Shown here piece by piece: positions 17,947 to 26,200 of a stretch of 64,000 bases of DNA. Source of the DNA: Alistipes sp. UBA934 (GTDB taxonomy: Bacteria; Bacteroidota; Bacteroidia; Bacteroidales; Rikenellaceae); assembly GCA_002293535.1 (NCBI GenBank), contig DBDK01000010.1, forward strand, positions 65,067 through 129,066, read 5' to 3'. The translations under genes and the position numbers were made by a program. Position 1 is the stretch's first letter; every line of letters starts with the position of its first letter. The notes under the pieces were generated by a model. It made no database searches. It had not been told where the DNA came from and worked only from the letters and a program-made list of their open reading frames with translations.

Positions 17947-19004
17947 TGGCACATAACTGTATATATTCCGCCGCCGATTTCAAGTCCGATCAACAGGTAA
18001 AGTGGTGTCCCGGTTGTGGCGACCACGCTGTGCTGAGTTCGATGACGGCAGCGTTGGCTAAAATTTCGTCCGAGGATTGTGTTCCGCGCGAAAAATTTAC
18101 AGTGGTTTCGGGTATCGGCTGCTCGTCGCGATTTCCCTATTACGTAAAGAGTTACGGCTTCCACGGCATCCACGGACGCGCTGCTGCGATCGCAACCGGG
18201 GTCAAGGTTGCCAATCCCGATCTGAATGTTTGGGTGGCAACGGGTGACGGCGACTCGCTGGCCATCGGCGGTAATCACTTCATCCACGCGGTGAGGCGCA
18301 ACGTCGATCTCACTATGATGCTGTTTAACAACGAGATATATGGCCTCACCAAAGGTCAGTATTCTCCCACTACCAAGCTCGGCAAAATCACAAAAACGTC
18401 GCCTTTCGGTACGATCGAAAAGCCGTTCAAGCCGGGTGAATTGGCTATAGGTGCAGGGGGAACTTTCTTTGCACGGAGTATTGATGCGGAGGTTGCGCTT
18501 ACCACGGAACTGCTCGTATCAGCCGCGCGCCACCGTGGAATGGCAGTAGTAGAAGCGTTGGTCAATTGCGTGATTTTCAACGATAAAACGCATAACAACT
18601 TTGCCGGCGACAAGGCCATTCGTGCCGAAAACACGATCCTTTTGAAGCACGGTGAACCGATGATCTTCGGTGCTAATCGCGACAAGGGGCTGGTTTTCGA
18701 CGGCGAGCAATTGCGCGTTGTGAAAATCGGCGAATCGCGCGGCGATGGATCGCAAAGCATTGTCACAGAGCAAGATATCCTCATCCACGATGCGCACACT
18801 ACCAATCCGATGGTGCACTTCCTGCTTGCAGGTATGTCGTGGCCCGATTATCCTGTTGCGCTGGGGATTATACGTCAGGTGGAGGCGCCAAGTTATGACT
18901 CCGAAGTTCACCGTCAGGTTGCCGAACAGATGGCCGGCACCAAAATCGCCGACATCGATGACCTTTTGAACTCCGGCGCCACTTGGACAGTCGCCAAAAG
19001 TTAA
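17946..19004 (+). CDS. korB: 2-oxoacid:ferredoxin oxidoreductase, beta subunit
   Basis: This is the thiamine diphosphate-binding subunit partnering korA. WCPGCGDHAVL at about residues 20-30 supplies iron-sulphur cysteines. The ThDP motif runs from GDGDSLAIGGNHF near 98 to NNEIYGLTKGQYSPT near 127. The length of 352 residues fits KorB rather than the shorter pyruvate-specific PorB. No separate ferredoxin-like delta subunit is encoded next to it. The stop codon lies inside an 11-bp inverted repeat shared with the convergent tsaE. Confidence 0.9.
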   Translation: MAHNCIYSAADFKSDQQVKWCPGCGDHAVLSSMTAALAKISSEDCVPREKFTVVSGIGCSSRFPYYVKSYGFHGIHGRAAAIATGVKVANPDLNVWVATGDGDSLAIGGNHFIHAVRRNVDLTMMLFNNEIYGLTKGQYSPTTKLGKITKTSPFGTIEKPFKPGELAIGAGGTFFARSIDAEVALTTELLVSAARHRGMAVVEALVNCVIFNDKTHNNFAGDKAIRAENTILLKHGEPMIFGANRDKGLVFDGEQLRVVKIGESRGDGSQSIVTEQDILIHDAHTTNPMVHFLLAGMSWPDYPVALGIIRQVEAPSYDSEVHRQVAEQMAGTKIADIDDLLNSGATWTVAKS

Positions 19005-19019
19005 ATTTTTTAACTTTTG
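18995..19019. terminator. 11-bp perfect inverted repeat spanning the korB and tsaE stop codons
   Basis: The arms 18995-19005 and 19009-19019 are exact complements around a 3-base centre. They hold both convergent TAA stops. The A-rich 5' arm and T-rich 3' arm would act as a bidirectional terminator on either strand, but with only 2 G-C pairs per stem it is weak. Confidence 0.5.
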
Positions 19020-19453
19020 CTCAGGGTGATCTCTCGACTGCCGTCGAGTCGGCGAGTTATTGTAAGAGAAAGTGTGTCGGGCGGAAGGAGTTCGGCGATC
19101 TTTTCGGGCCACTCTACGAGGCAAAGCGCTCCGCTGAAAAAGTACTCCTCATAACCCAAATCGAACGCCTCGGCGGGCGAGTCGATGCGGTAAAAATCGA
19201 AGTGATAAACGAGCGCGGGGACTGGACCTGCCGCTGAATCTGAATCGGTAACGTATTCATTCACAAGCGCGAAAGTGGGGCTGGAAACCTCGTCCGTGGA
19301 GCCCATCTCTTGAAGAATGGCGCTAATGAGAGTGGTTTTACCTGCGCCCATCTCACCGTAAAAAGCGACGACACCGCCGTGAGCGACGAGCAACGGAGCG
19401 ATCGTACGTGCAGCGGCAGGGAGTTCGGCTAAATCTCGAACGATAATTTTCAT
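19010..19453 (-). CDS. tsaE: tRNA threonylcarbamoyladenosine biosynthesis ATPase TsaE
   Basis: TsaE is the small P-loop ATPase of the TsaB-TsaD-TsaE complex that makes t6A37 in tRNAs reading ANN codons. The Walker A motif GEMGAGKTTLI is at about residues 33-43 and SSPTFALVNEY near 57-67. HFDFYR follows near 88, with EYFFSGALCLVEWPEKI near 104, all diagnostic. The length of 147 residues is typical. The ATG overlaps the porX stop by 4 bases (ATGA), so translation is coupled to a response regulator, an arrangement also seen in other Bacteroidales. Confidence 0.95.
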   Translation of the reverse strand: MKIIVRDLAELPAAARTIAPLLVAHGGVVAFYGEMGAGKTTLISAILQEMGSTDEVSSPTFALVNEYVTDSDSAAGPVPALVYHFDFYRIDSPAEAFDLGYEEYFFSGALCLVEWPEKIAELLPPDTLSLTITRRLDGSREITLSKS

Positions 19454-21042
19454 AATTTCTGCGTAACCTGTCTCGCTGCGGCCGTTGCTGCTTTGGGGTT
19501 CAAAACAATAAACGGAACGATCATCTCCTCCATCGAAATGCCGCCGTGCTGGAACGTATGTCGGTAGTGGCGAGTGAATTGCGAGGCATTGTTCTGGTAA
19601 ATCAAAAAGTCGCGCCCCAAGGCAAAAACGTAAGTAGAAGAGAGGTTACTGCGCGGCAACTGGATCTCTTCGGGCCGCAAAACCTCATAAACATCCTTGG
19701 GATTGTATCCTGCAAGGCGGCGGCCGGTCTTGTAACGCAGGTTCTGCGAAGTCTCGCGATCGGCGATCATTTTGATGGGATTATCGACCCGGATCGTGCC
19801 GTGGTCGGAGGTGACAATGACGCGGTGGCCCCGTGCGGCGAGCAACTTTAGAAGCACGAACAATTCGCTGTGCTCGAACCACGAGCGAGTGAGAGAGCGG
19901 AAAGCGGCATCGTCCTCGGTGAGTTCGCGAATGATCTCGGTCTCGGTACGGGCGTGGGAGAGAATGTCGAGAAAGTTATAGACGATGACCGAAAAATCGG
20001 CGTCATAAACCTTCTGGATATTCTCGATGAGGCGACGACCCTGCTCCGGGCGAACCAACTTGTCGAACGTGGTACGCCAATCACTATGGCCGCCGGACTG
20101 CAAAAGGCGACGCAGGAAATCCTCCTCATAGAGATTCTTACCACCTTCCTCATTGTCATTCAACCACTTGTCTGGCAGTATTTTATCTATTGCCAGCGGA
20201 GTGAGTCCCGCGAAGATCGCATTGCGGGCATATTGAGTGGCGGTGGGAAGAATTGCGCAATAGAAATCCTCGGTGGAGACGTCGAACAGCCCTTCGAAAA
20301 GGTCGCGAACAGCCATCCATTGGTCGTAACGGAAATTGTCGATGAGCAGGAAAGTAGTTTTACCTTCGACCTGAGGGAAAACCATCTCACGCATCAGCGT
20401 GTGCGACATAACAGGATTGGTGTCGGCGTTACGAGTCATCCACTCACGATAGTTGCGCCGGACGAACTTCGTGAATTGGGTTTGAGCCTCTTCGCGCTGA
20501 TAGGCCAACACCTCGCGAATGGAGTCGTCCGTGGAGTCGGCAAGCTCTATCTCCCAAACCACGAGCTTTTTATAGATACCCTTCCACTCGGCGAACGTGT
20601 CGGCGCTGCTCAGGCTGGCGGCGATGCGCGAAAACTCCGCACGGTAATCGGCAGTGGTCTGATTGGTGACCAACTGCCGGGAGTGAATGTTCTTCTTGAT
20701 CGAAAGGAGAACCTGATTGGGATTGACCGGCTTGATGATGTAATCCGCTATGCGAGAGCCTATTGCCTTGTCCATAATCTGTTCCTCCTCGCTTTTGGTC
20801 ACCATAATAACGGGCAGGCCGGGCCGGGCGTCTTTAATGTAGGGAAGGGTTTCGAGGCCTGTCATACCGGGCATCATCTCGTCGAGAATGACAAGGTCGA
20901 AATTTTGGCTCCGAACCAACTCGATGGCATCATAACCATTGTTGCATCCCTCGACGGAATAACCGCGCGCTTCGAGGAACATTATGTGAGGTCGGAGAAG
21001 CTCGATCTCGTCATCGACCCAAAGGATTTTTCCACCATTCAT
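19450..21042 (-). CDS. porX: PorX-type response regulator with C-terminal PglZ domain
   Basis: A 530-residue two-domain regulator. The receiver domain covers about 1-120: acidic pocket in KILWVDDE (5-12), phospho-acceptor Asp in LVILDEMMPG (about 50), Thr in MVTKSEEE and Lys in IIKPVNP. The rest is a PglZ alkaline-phosphatase-like domain with LLIDNFRYDQW, LPTATQYARNAIF and TSDHGTIR, which carry the metal and nucleophile residues. PorX controls type IX secretion in Porphyromonas, and its PglZ domain acts as a phosphodiesterase. No PorY kinase or T9SS gene is visible here. I place the start at the ATG 8 bases after TATCTTTG. Confidence 0.9.
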   Translation of the reverse strand: MNGGKILWVDDEIELLRPHIMFLEARGYSVEGCNNGYDAIELVRSQNFDLVILDEMMPGMTGLETLPYIKDARPGLPVIMVTKSEEEQIMDKAIGSRIADYIIKPVNPNQVLLSIKKNIHSRQLVTNQTTADYRAEFSRIAASLSSADTFAEWKGIYKKLVVWEIELADSTDDSIREVLAYQREEAQTQFTKFVRRNYREWMTRNADTNPVMSHTLMREMVFPQVEGKTTFLLIDNFRYDQWMAVRDLFEGLFDVSTEDFYCAILPTATQYARNAIFAGLTPLAIDKILPDKWLNDNEEGGKNLYEEDFLRRLLQSGGHSDWRTTFDKLVRPEQGRRLIENIQKVYDADFSVIVYNFLDILSHARTETEIIRELTEDDAAFRSLTRSWFEHSELFVLLKLLAARGHRVIVTSDHGTIRVDNPIKMIADRETSQNLRYKTGRRLAGYNPKDVYEVLRPEEIQLPRSNLSSTYVFALGRDFLIYQNNASQFTRHYRHTFQHGGISMEEMIVPFIVLNPKAATAAARQVTQKL

Positions 21043-21050
21043 ACGTGCCA

Positions 21051-21058
21051 CAAAGATA
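21051..21058 (-). promoter_or_regulatory. -7 promoter element TATCTTTG of porX-tsaE
   Basis: TATCTTTG on the minus strand ends 8 bases from the ATG at 21042, which excludes the longer in-frame extension as the real N-terminus. Confidence 0.65.
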
Positions 21059-21082
21059 AAAAATAAATAATTTTTGCACACA

Positions 21083-21114
21083 TTTGCTTTAATTAAAAAT
21101 AGTTACTATATTTG
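21083..21114 (+). promoter_or_regulatory. full Bacteroidetes promoter (TTTG / N20 / TATATTTG) of the HU gene
   Basis: TTTG at 21083-21086 and TATATTTG at 21107-21114 are separated by 20 bases, matching the -33/-7 layout. A leader of about 50 A/T-rich bases precedes the ATG. It is one of the few genes here with a real 5' UTR, as expected for a highly expressed gene. Confidence 0.75.
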
Positions 21115-21168
21115 CCTGCGATTTTCACCTGAAATGACTAACAACTTTATTAAATAATTTTTATCAAT

Positions 21169-21441
21169 ATGACAAAAGCTGATATCGTAAACGGCATCGC
21201 CAAAAAAACTGGCGTCGAAAAAGCCGTGATTTCACAGGTTGTGGAATCTTTTATGGATGAAGTGAAGGAAGCGATGATCAAAAAACATCACGTTTACCTG
21301 AGAGGGTTCGGTAGCTTCATTATCAAAAAACGTGCAGAAAAGGTGGCCCGTAACATTTCGAAGAACACTTCGATCACCATTCCCGCACATCACCACCCTG
21401 CGTTCAAGCCCGCTAAGAGCTTCGCCACAAAAGTTAAGTAA
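21169..21441 (+). CDS. HU family DNA-binding protein
   Basis: A 90-residue histone-like protein that bends and compacts DNA. The N-terminal helices (MTKADIVNGIAKKTGVEKA) lead to the signature GFGSFIIKKRAEKVARN near residues 46-62, followed by the DNA-contacting beta arm and the PAHHHPAFKPAKSF end. Histidines and a proline replace the usual G..I.IPA..VP.F wording, but the tail PAFKPAKSF is typical. A full -33/-7 promoter precedes it. It is followed 19 bases later by the mini ribosomal protein gene. Confidence 0.93.
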   Translation: MTKADIVNGIAKKTGVEKAVISQVVESFMDEVKEAMIKKHHVYLRGFGSFIIKKRAEKVARNISKNTSITIPAHHHPAFKPAKSFATKVK

Positions 21442-21460
21442 TTAAAATACAAACAAAGCA

Positions 21461-21553
21461 ATGCCAAGCGGAAAAAAAAGGAAAAGACATAAAATGTCCA
21501 CCCACAAGCGCAAAAAACGTCTTCGCAAGAATCGCCACAAAAAGAACAAGTAA
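21461..21553 (+). CDS. 30-residue AURKAIP1/COX24-domain protein (bS22-like)
   Basis: A 30-codon frame from ATG 21461 to TAA encodes MPSGKKRKRHKMSTHKR followed by KKRLRKNRHKKNK. The peptide is almost wholly basic, and the KRHKMxxHKxKKRLRKxR wording is that of the AURKAIP1/COX24 domain. That domain is shared by mitochondrial mS38 and the short actinobacterial protein bS22, which binds the decoding region of the small subunit. It lies between HU and RNase G, its usual place in Bacteroidetes. A ribosomal role is inferred from the domain. Confidence 0.85.
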   Translation: MPSGKKRKRHKMSTHKRKKRLRKNRHKKNK

Positions 21554-21612
21554 AAAGAAGAGGCCGGATGAGGGGATGGAGAGCAGAAGCGTTTAATGAC
21601 TTAAAGCAAGAT

Positions 21613-21654
21613 CAAAGCCAAAGAGGCACCCGCGCAAAGGGCTCTTTGGCTTTG
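21613..21654 (+). promoter_or_regulatory. 13-bp perfect hairpin 14 bases upstream of the RNase G start
   Basis: Arms 21613-21625 and 21642-21654 (CAAAGCCAAAGAG and its exact complement) enclose a 16-base G/C-rich loop. It could end the HU transcript, but there is no T run after it. Its place next to the rng ATG also fits a cis target for autoregulation by the nuclease, as known for the rne leader of E. coli. Both readings are inference. Confidence 0.6.
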
Positions 21655-21667
21655 TCTCTATATAAAT

Positions 21668-23212
21668 ATGAACAAAGAACTGATAATCAACGTCACACCC
21701 AGCGAAATCAACATAGCACTGGCCGAAGACAAAGAACTCGTGGAGTTCAGCAAGGAGAAGTGCCAGACAGGTTTTGCTGTGGGAGACATATATCTGGGAC
21801 GGGTTAGGAAACTTATGCCCGGACTCAATGCGGCTTTCGTGAACATAGGTCACGAGAGGGACGCATTCATACACTATCTCGATCTGGGCCCGGCGTTCGA
21901 TACGCTACACAAACTGACGGGAATGCTGGCGCAAAAGAAGCGCATACCAAAGTTCGAGAATCTGAAAATGGCCCCGCCACTGGGCAAGAACGGCAAAATA
22001 GGTGAACACCTCGCAGTGGGTGACACCATAATGGTGCAAATCGCCAAAGAGGCGATCTCGACGAAAGGCCCAAGACTGACGGGAGATATATCGCTGGCGG
22101 GAAGGCACGTGGTGCTGCTACCGCTGAGCAATAAAATATCCATCTCGCAGAAGATCAAGCAAAACTCCGAGAAAAAGAGGCTCAAAAAAATAGTCGATAC
22201 GGTGCTGCCGAAGAACTACGGTGTGATAATCCGTACCGCGGCGGCAGGAATGACCGACCCCGACATAGAGCAGGATATACTCTCGCTGGTGGCAAAATGG
22301 GAGGGAGCATTCAACAAAATGAAAACCATAGCCTCCCCGGCGCTGCTGAGCGAGGAGATGAACAGGGCTAACTCGATGATCCGCGATCAGCTAAATGGTG
22401 ATTTCAAGGCCATTCACGTGGACGATCAGGCCGTCTATGAAGATATCAGAGAGTACATAAAGGTGATCGCGCCCGAAAAGAGCCGGATAGTGAAGCTCTA
22501 CAAGGGGAATGTGCCTATTTTTGACAACTTCGACATCACGCGACAGATAAAGGGGTTGTTCGCAAAGCACGTCTCACTGAAGCGCGGAGCATATCTGATA
22601 ATCGAGCATACCGAAGCATTGCACGTGATCGACGTGAACAGTGGAAATCGAACCAAAGTGGAGAACGACCAGGAAAGAACGGTGATGGATGTGAATCTGG
22701 CAGCGGCGGCAGAAATTGCACGACAGCTAAGGCTGAGGGATATGGGAGGAATAATCGTGGTGGACTTCATAGATTTGCACAAGGGAGAAAACAGGCAGGT
22801 GCTCTACGATAAGATGACCCAATATATGGCCACGGACAGGGCTAAGCATACGATCCTGCCGCTGTCGAAATTCGGGCTGATGCAGATCACGCGCCAGAGG
22901 GTGAGGCCGGAAGCGATCTCTGAAGCGAAAGAGGTGTGCCCCTACTGCAACGGAACGGGAACAGTATCGCCTACATTGCTAATTGATAAACAGATAGAGA
23001 ACAGAATCGCATACTATACCGAAAAGAAGGGAATAATGAACCTCACGGTGAAGGCCAGCCCTTATGTGGCAGCTTTTTTGCGGCAGGGATTCCCCTCGCT
23101 GAGATTGAAGTGGATGTGGAAATATAAGTGCTGGGTGAGAGTGAAAACCGATCAGGCGCTGGGAGTGGCAGAAACAAAGATAATGGACATAAAAGGACGC
23201 GAATTGAATTGA
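21668..23212 (+). CDS. rng: ribonuclease G/E
   Basis: A single-strand-specific endoribonuclease for rRNA maturation and mRNA decay. An N-terminal S1 domain (about 38-125, GDIYLGRVRKLMPGLNAAFVNI) is interrupted by a basic insert. The RNase H-like catalytic core has metal-binding Asp residues in LHVIDVNSG (about 318-326) and GIIVVDFIDL (about 362-371), and the Zn-link CPYCNGTG is near 424. At 514 residues it lacks the long C-terminal scaffold of RNase E, so RNase G type fits better. Downstream mfd overlaps its stop by 4 bases. Confidence 0.94.
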   Translation: MNKELIINVTPSEINIALAEDKELVEFSKEKCQTGFAVGDIYLGRVRKLMPGLNAAFVNIGHERDAFIHYLDLGPAFDTLHKLTGMLAQKKRIPKFENLKMAPPLGKNGKIGEHLAVGDTIMVQIAKEAISTKGPRLTGDISLAGRHVVLLPLSNKISISQKIKQNSEKKRLKKIVDTVLPKNYGVIIRTAAAGMTDPDIEQDILSLVAKWEGAFNKMKTIASPALLSEEMNRANSMIRDQLNGDFKAIHVDDQAVYEDIREYIKVIAPEKSRIVKLYKGNVPIFDNFDITRQIKGLFAKHVSLKRGAYLIIEHTEALHVIDVNSGNRTKVENDQERTVMDVNLAAAAEIARQLRLRDMGGIIVVDFIDLHKGENRQVLYDKMTQYMATDRAKHTILPLSKFGLMQITRQRVRPEAISEAKEVCPYCNGTGTVSPTLLIDKQIENRIAYYTEKKGIMNLTVKASPYVAAFLRQGFPSLRLKWMWKYKCWVRVKTDQALGVAETKIMDIKGRELN

Positions 23213-26200
23213 GTGAAGTTGTCGATAGGCTGGTCGAACGGTTCGGAGAGGGGAAAGCCTTTACCGAACTGGCGAAAACGGCGAAGAAGGCGCGCACCAT
23301 TGCGGTCGAGAGGCTGGCAGGGAGCGCGTTTTCTCTCGCTGCGGCTGCCGCGTTGCGCCGAATGGGCGGCGTGCACGTCTTTGTGGCCGACGACCGGGAC
23401 GCGGCAGCGTATCTGCTTAATGACCTGTATAATTTGGTGGGCGAAGAGGGAGTGATGTTCTTTCCGACGGCCTACAAGCGCTCGATCCAGTTCGGGCAGC
23501 AGGATCCGTCGGGAGTGGTGCAACGGACGGCGGTTTTAAATGCAGTGAGGGCGGCGGGCGGTTCGAGCGATGATGGTGCTCCGACTTTGGCGATTTGTAC
23601 CTATCCGGAGGCACTGGCTGAAAAAGTAGTGTCGAGAGGAGAGTTGGCGGAAAAGACTTTGACCCTGAAGGTAGGTGAAGCAGTGTCGATGAGCACCGTG
23701 GAGGATATTTTGATGGATTGGGGTTTCGGAAGGGTCGATTTTGTCTATGAACCGGGCCAATACTCCATCAGGGGAGGGATAATGGACGTGTTTTCATATT
23801 CCGCGCCAAGACCATATCGCGTTGATTTTTTTGGAGATGAGATAGATTCGATTCGAATTTTCGAGATATCCTCGCAGCTGTCGGCCGAAAAGGTTGAGAC
23901 GATGGAGGTGCTGCCGAGGCTGAGCGGAGTGAGTGAGGTTACGCTGGCAAAGTACATAGGCGACGCGCGCTGGTGGGTAGACGATCTGGGCTACACGCTG
24001 AAGATTTTGGATAAGCTGGTGGAAGGGAGCGCGAAGGAGTTTTTGAGTGATGCCGAGGAGCAACAAATGTTTGTTCGAAGTGCGAGCCGCACGGGCGATT
24101 ATTTAGCCGGCACTAAGCGCCAGGTCGATGCGACGGTCAATTTTAATACCTCGCCGCAACCGGAGTTCAACAAGCAGTTCGAGATGCTGGCAGACGACAT
24201 CACCGAGCGTGCGAAAGAGGGCTACGAGACGTATATCCTGAGCGAGAACAGAGCGCAGATAGAGAGGCTGGAGAACATCTTCGCTTCGGTGCGACCGAAT
24301 GGCGTGGTGCCGATGCGTTCGCTGTCGCTGACCTTGCACGAGGGCTTCGTGGATGACGATCTGAAAATTTGTCTATATACCGATCATCAGATATTTGGCC
24401 GCTATCACAGGTACAAGATACGCGGAGAGATCAATCGCGACGAGGCGCTGACAGTGGCCGAACTTAACGAACTGAAACCCGGCGACTTCGTGGTGCATAT
24501 AGACCACGGCGTGGGGAGGTTCGGAGGACTTGTGAAGCAGGTCGAAAACGGCAAGGAGATCGACGCTATCAAGTTGGTGTATAAGGACAACGACGTGCTG
24601 TTGGTGAACGTGCACAACCTGCATCGAATTGCACGATACAAGAGTGGCGACGCGGCCGAACCGCCGAGGGTTTACAAGCTGGGCAGCGGTGCCTGGCAAC
24701 GGATGAAGGCGGCGACGAAAAATGCCGTCAAAAATATCGCGAGGGAGCTTATTGCGCTCTATGCCAAGCGAAAAGCTGCGCAAGGATTTGCCTTTTCGCC
24801 GGACACATACCTGCAAACCGAACTGGAAGCCTCGTTCCAATACGAAGATACGCCCGATCAGGAAAAGGCCACGGAGCTGATAAAGAGCGATATGGAGTCG
24901 CCGGAACCGATGGACAGGCTGGTATGTGGCGATGTGGGCTTCGGCAAAACAGAGGTGGCGATCAGGGCGACTTTCAAGGCAGTGGCAGACTCGAAACAGG
25001 TGGCGGTGTTGGTACCGACAACGATACTTTCGCTGCAACATTACAGGACTTTTTCGGAACGATTGCGCGGTTTTCCGGTGCGCATCGAATTCTTGAACCG
25101 AAGCAAGAGCGCAGCTGAAACCCGTGCAATATTGGCAGATGTGGCGGATGGGAAGATAGACATATTGATCGGGACGCACAAAATTCTGGGCAAAGATGTG
25201 AAATTCAAAGACCTGGGACTGCTGATAATCGACGAGGAGCAGAAGTTCGGCGTGTCAAGCAAGGAAAAATTGAGGGAGATGAGCGTTTCGGTCGATACGC
25301 TGACACTGACGGCGACACCTATTCCGAGAACGTTGCAATTTTCACTGATGGGTTCGCGCGACCTGAGTGTGATAAATACTCCGCCGCCGAACCGACAACC
25401 GATCGTGACAGAGAGCCATACGTTCAACGAAGAGCTGATAAAAGAGGCAGTGGAGGCGGAACTGGCGAGAGGAGGGCAAATCTATTTGGTGCACAACAGA
25501 GTGCAGGACATCGGGCGAGTGGCGGGAATAGTACAGCGGCTGGTGCCGAAAGCAAGAGTGGCGGTGATGCACGGTCAAATGGATCCGAAGACGGTCGAAA
25601 AGCTGATTATGGACTTCATCTATGGTGAGTTCGATGTGCTGGTGGCAACTTCGATCATTGAGAACGGGATCGATATCCCTAACGCTAACACGATAATTAT
25701 CAATAACGCACAAAACTTCGGGCTGAGCGACCTGCACCAATTGAGGGGGCGCGTGGGGAGATCTAACAGAAAGGGTTACTGCTACTTACTCTCGCCGCCG
25801 GATGAACTTTTGGCAGGAGATGCGCGCAGGAGACTGAGGGCGATAGAGGAGTTTTCGGACTTGGGTGCAGGCTTCAACATAGCAATGCAGGATCTCGATA
25901 TTCGCGGTGCGGGAAACCTGTTCGGCGCAGAACAAAGCGGATTCATAGCGGATATCGGTTTCGAGACATATCAAAAGATCCTGAACGAAGCGGTGGCAGA
26001 GCTACGTGCCGAAGGTGTCGAAGGGGCGGAAAAACTGATGGGTGGTACGGAAGGTCTGAATGGTACGGGTAGCGCGGCAGTGAGGTACATCGACGATACG
26101 CATATAGAGGTCGATGCGGAGGCGGGAATTCCGGACGATTATGTGGCCAATGCGGCGGAAAAACTCAAGCTTTACAGGCAACTCGATGCGATGACGGACG

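Noticed and set aside
19870..21066. A 398-codon open frame on the plus strand opposite porX
   Set aside because: No promoter, no motif, and the minus-strand reading has complete receiver and PglZ motifs.
23128..23208. Upstream ATG of mfd inside rng
   Set aside because: It would add a Gly/Arg/Asn-rich stretch that is just rng read in another frame. Homologues begin near the TTG at 23209.
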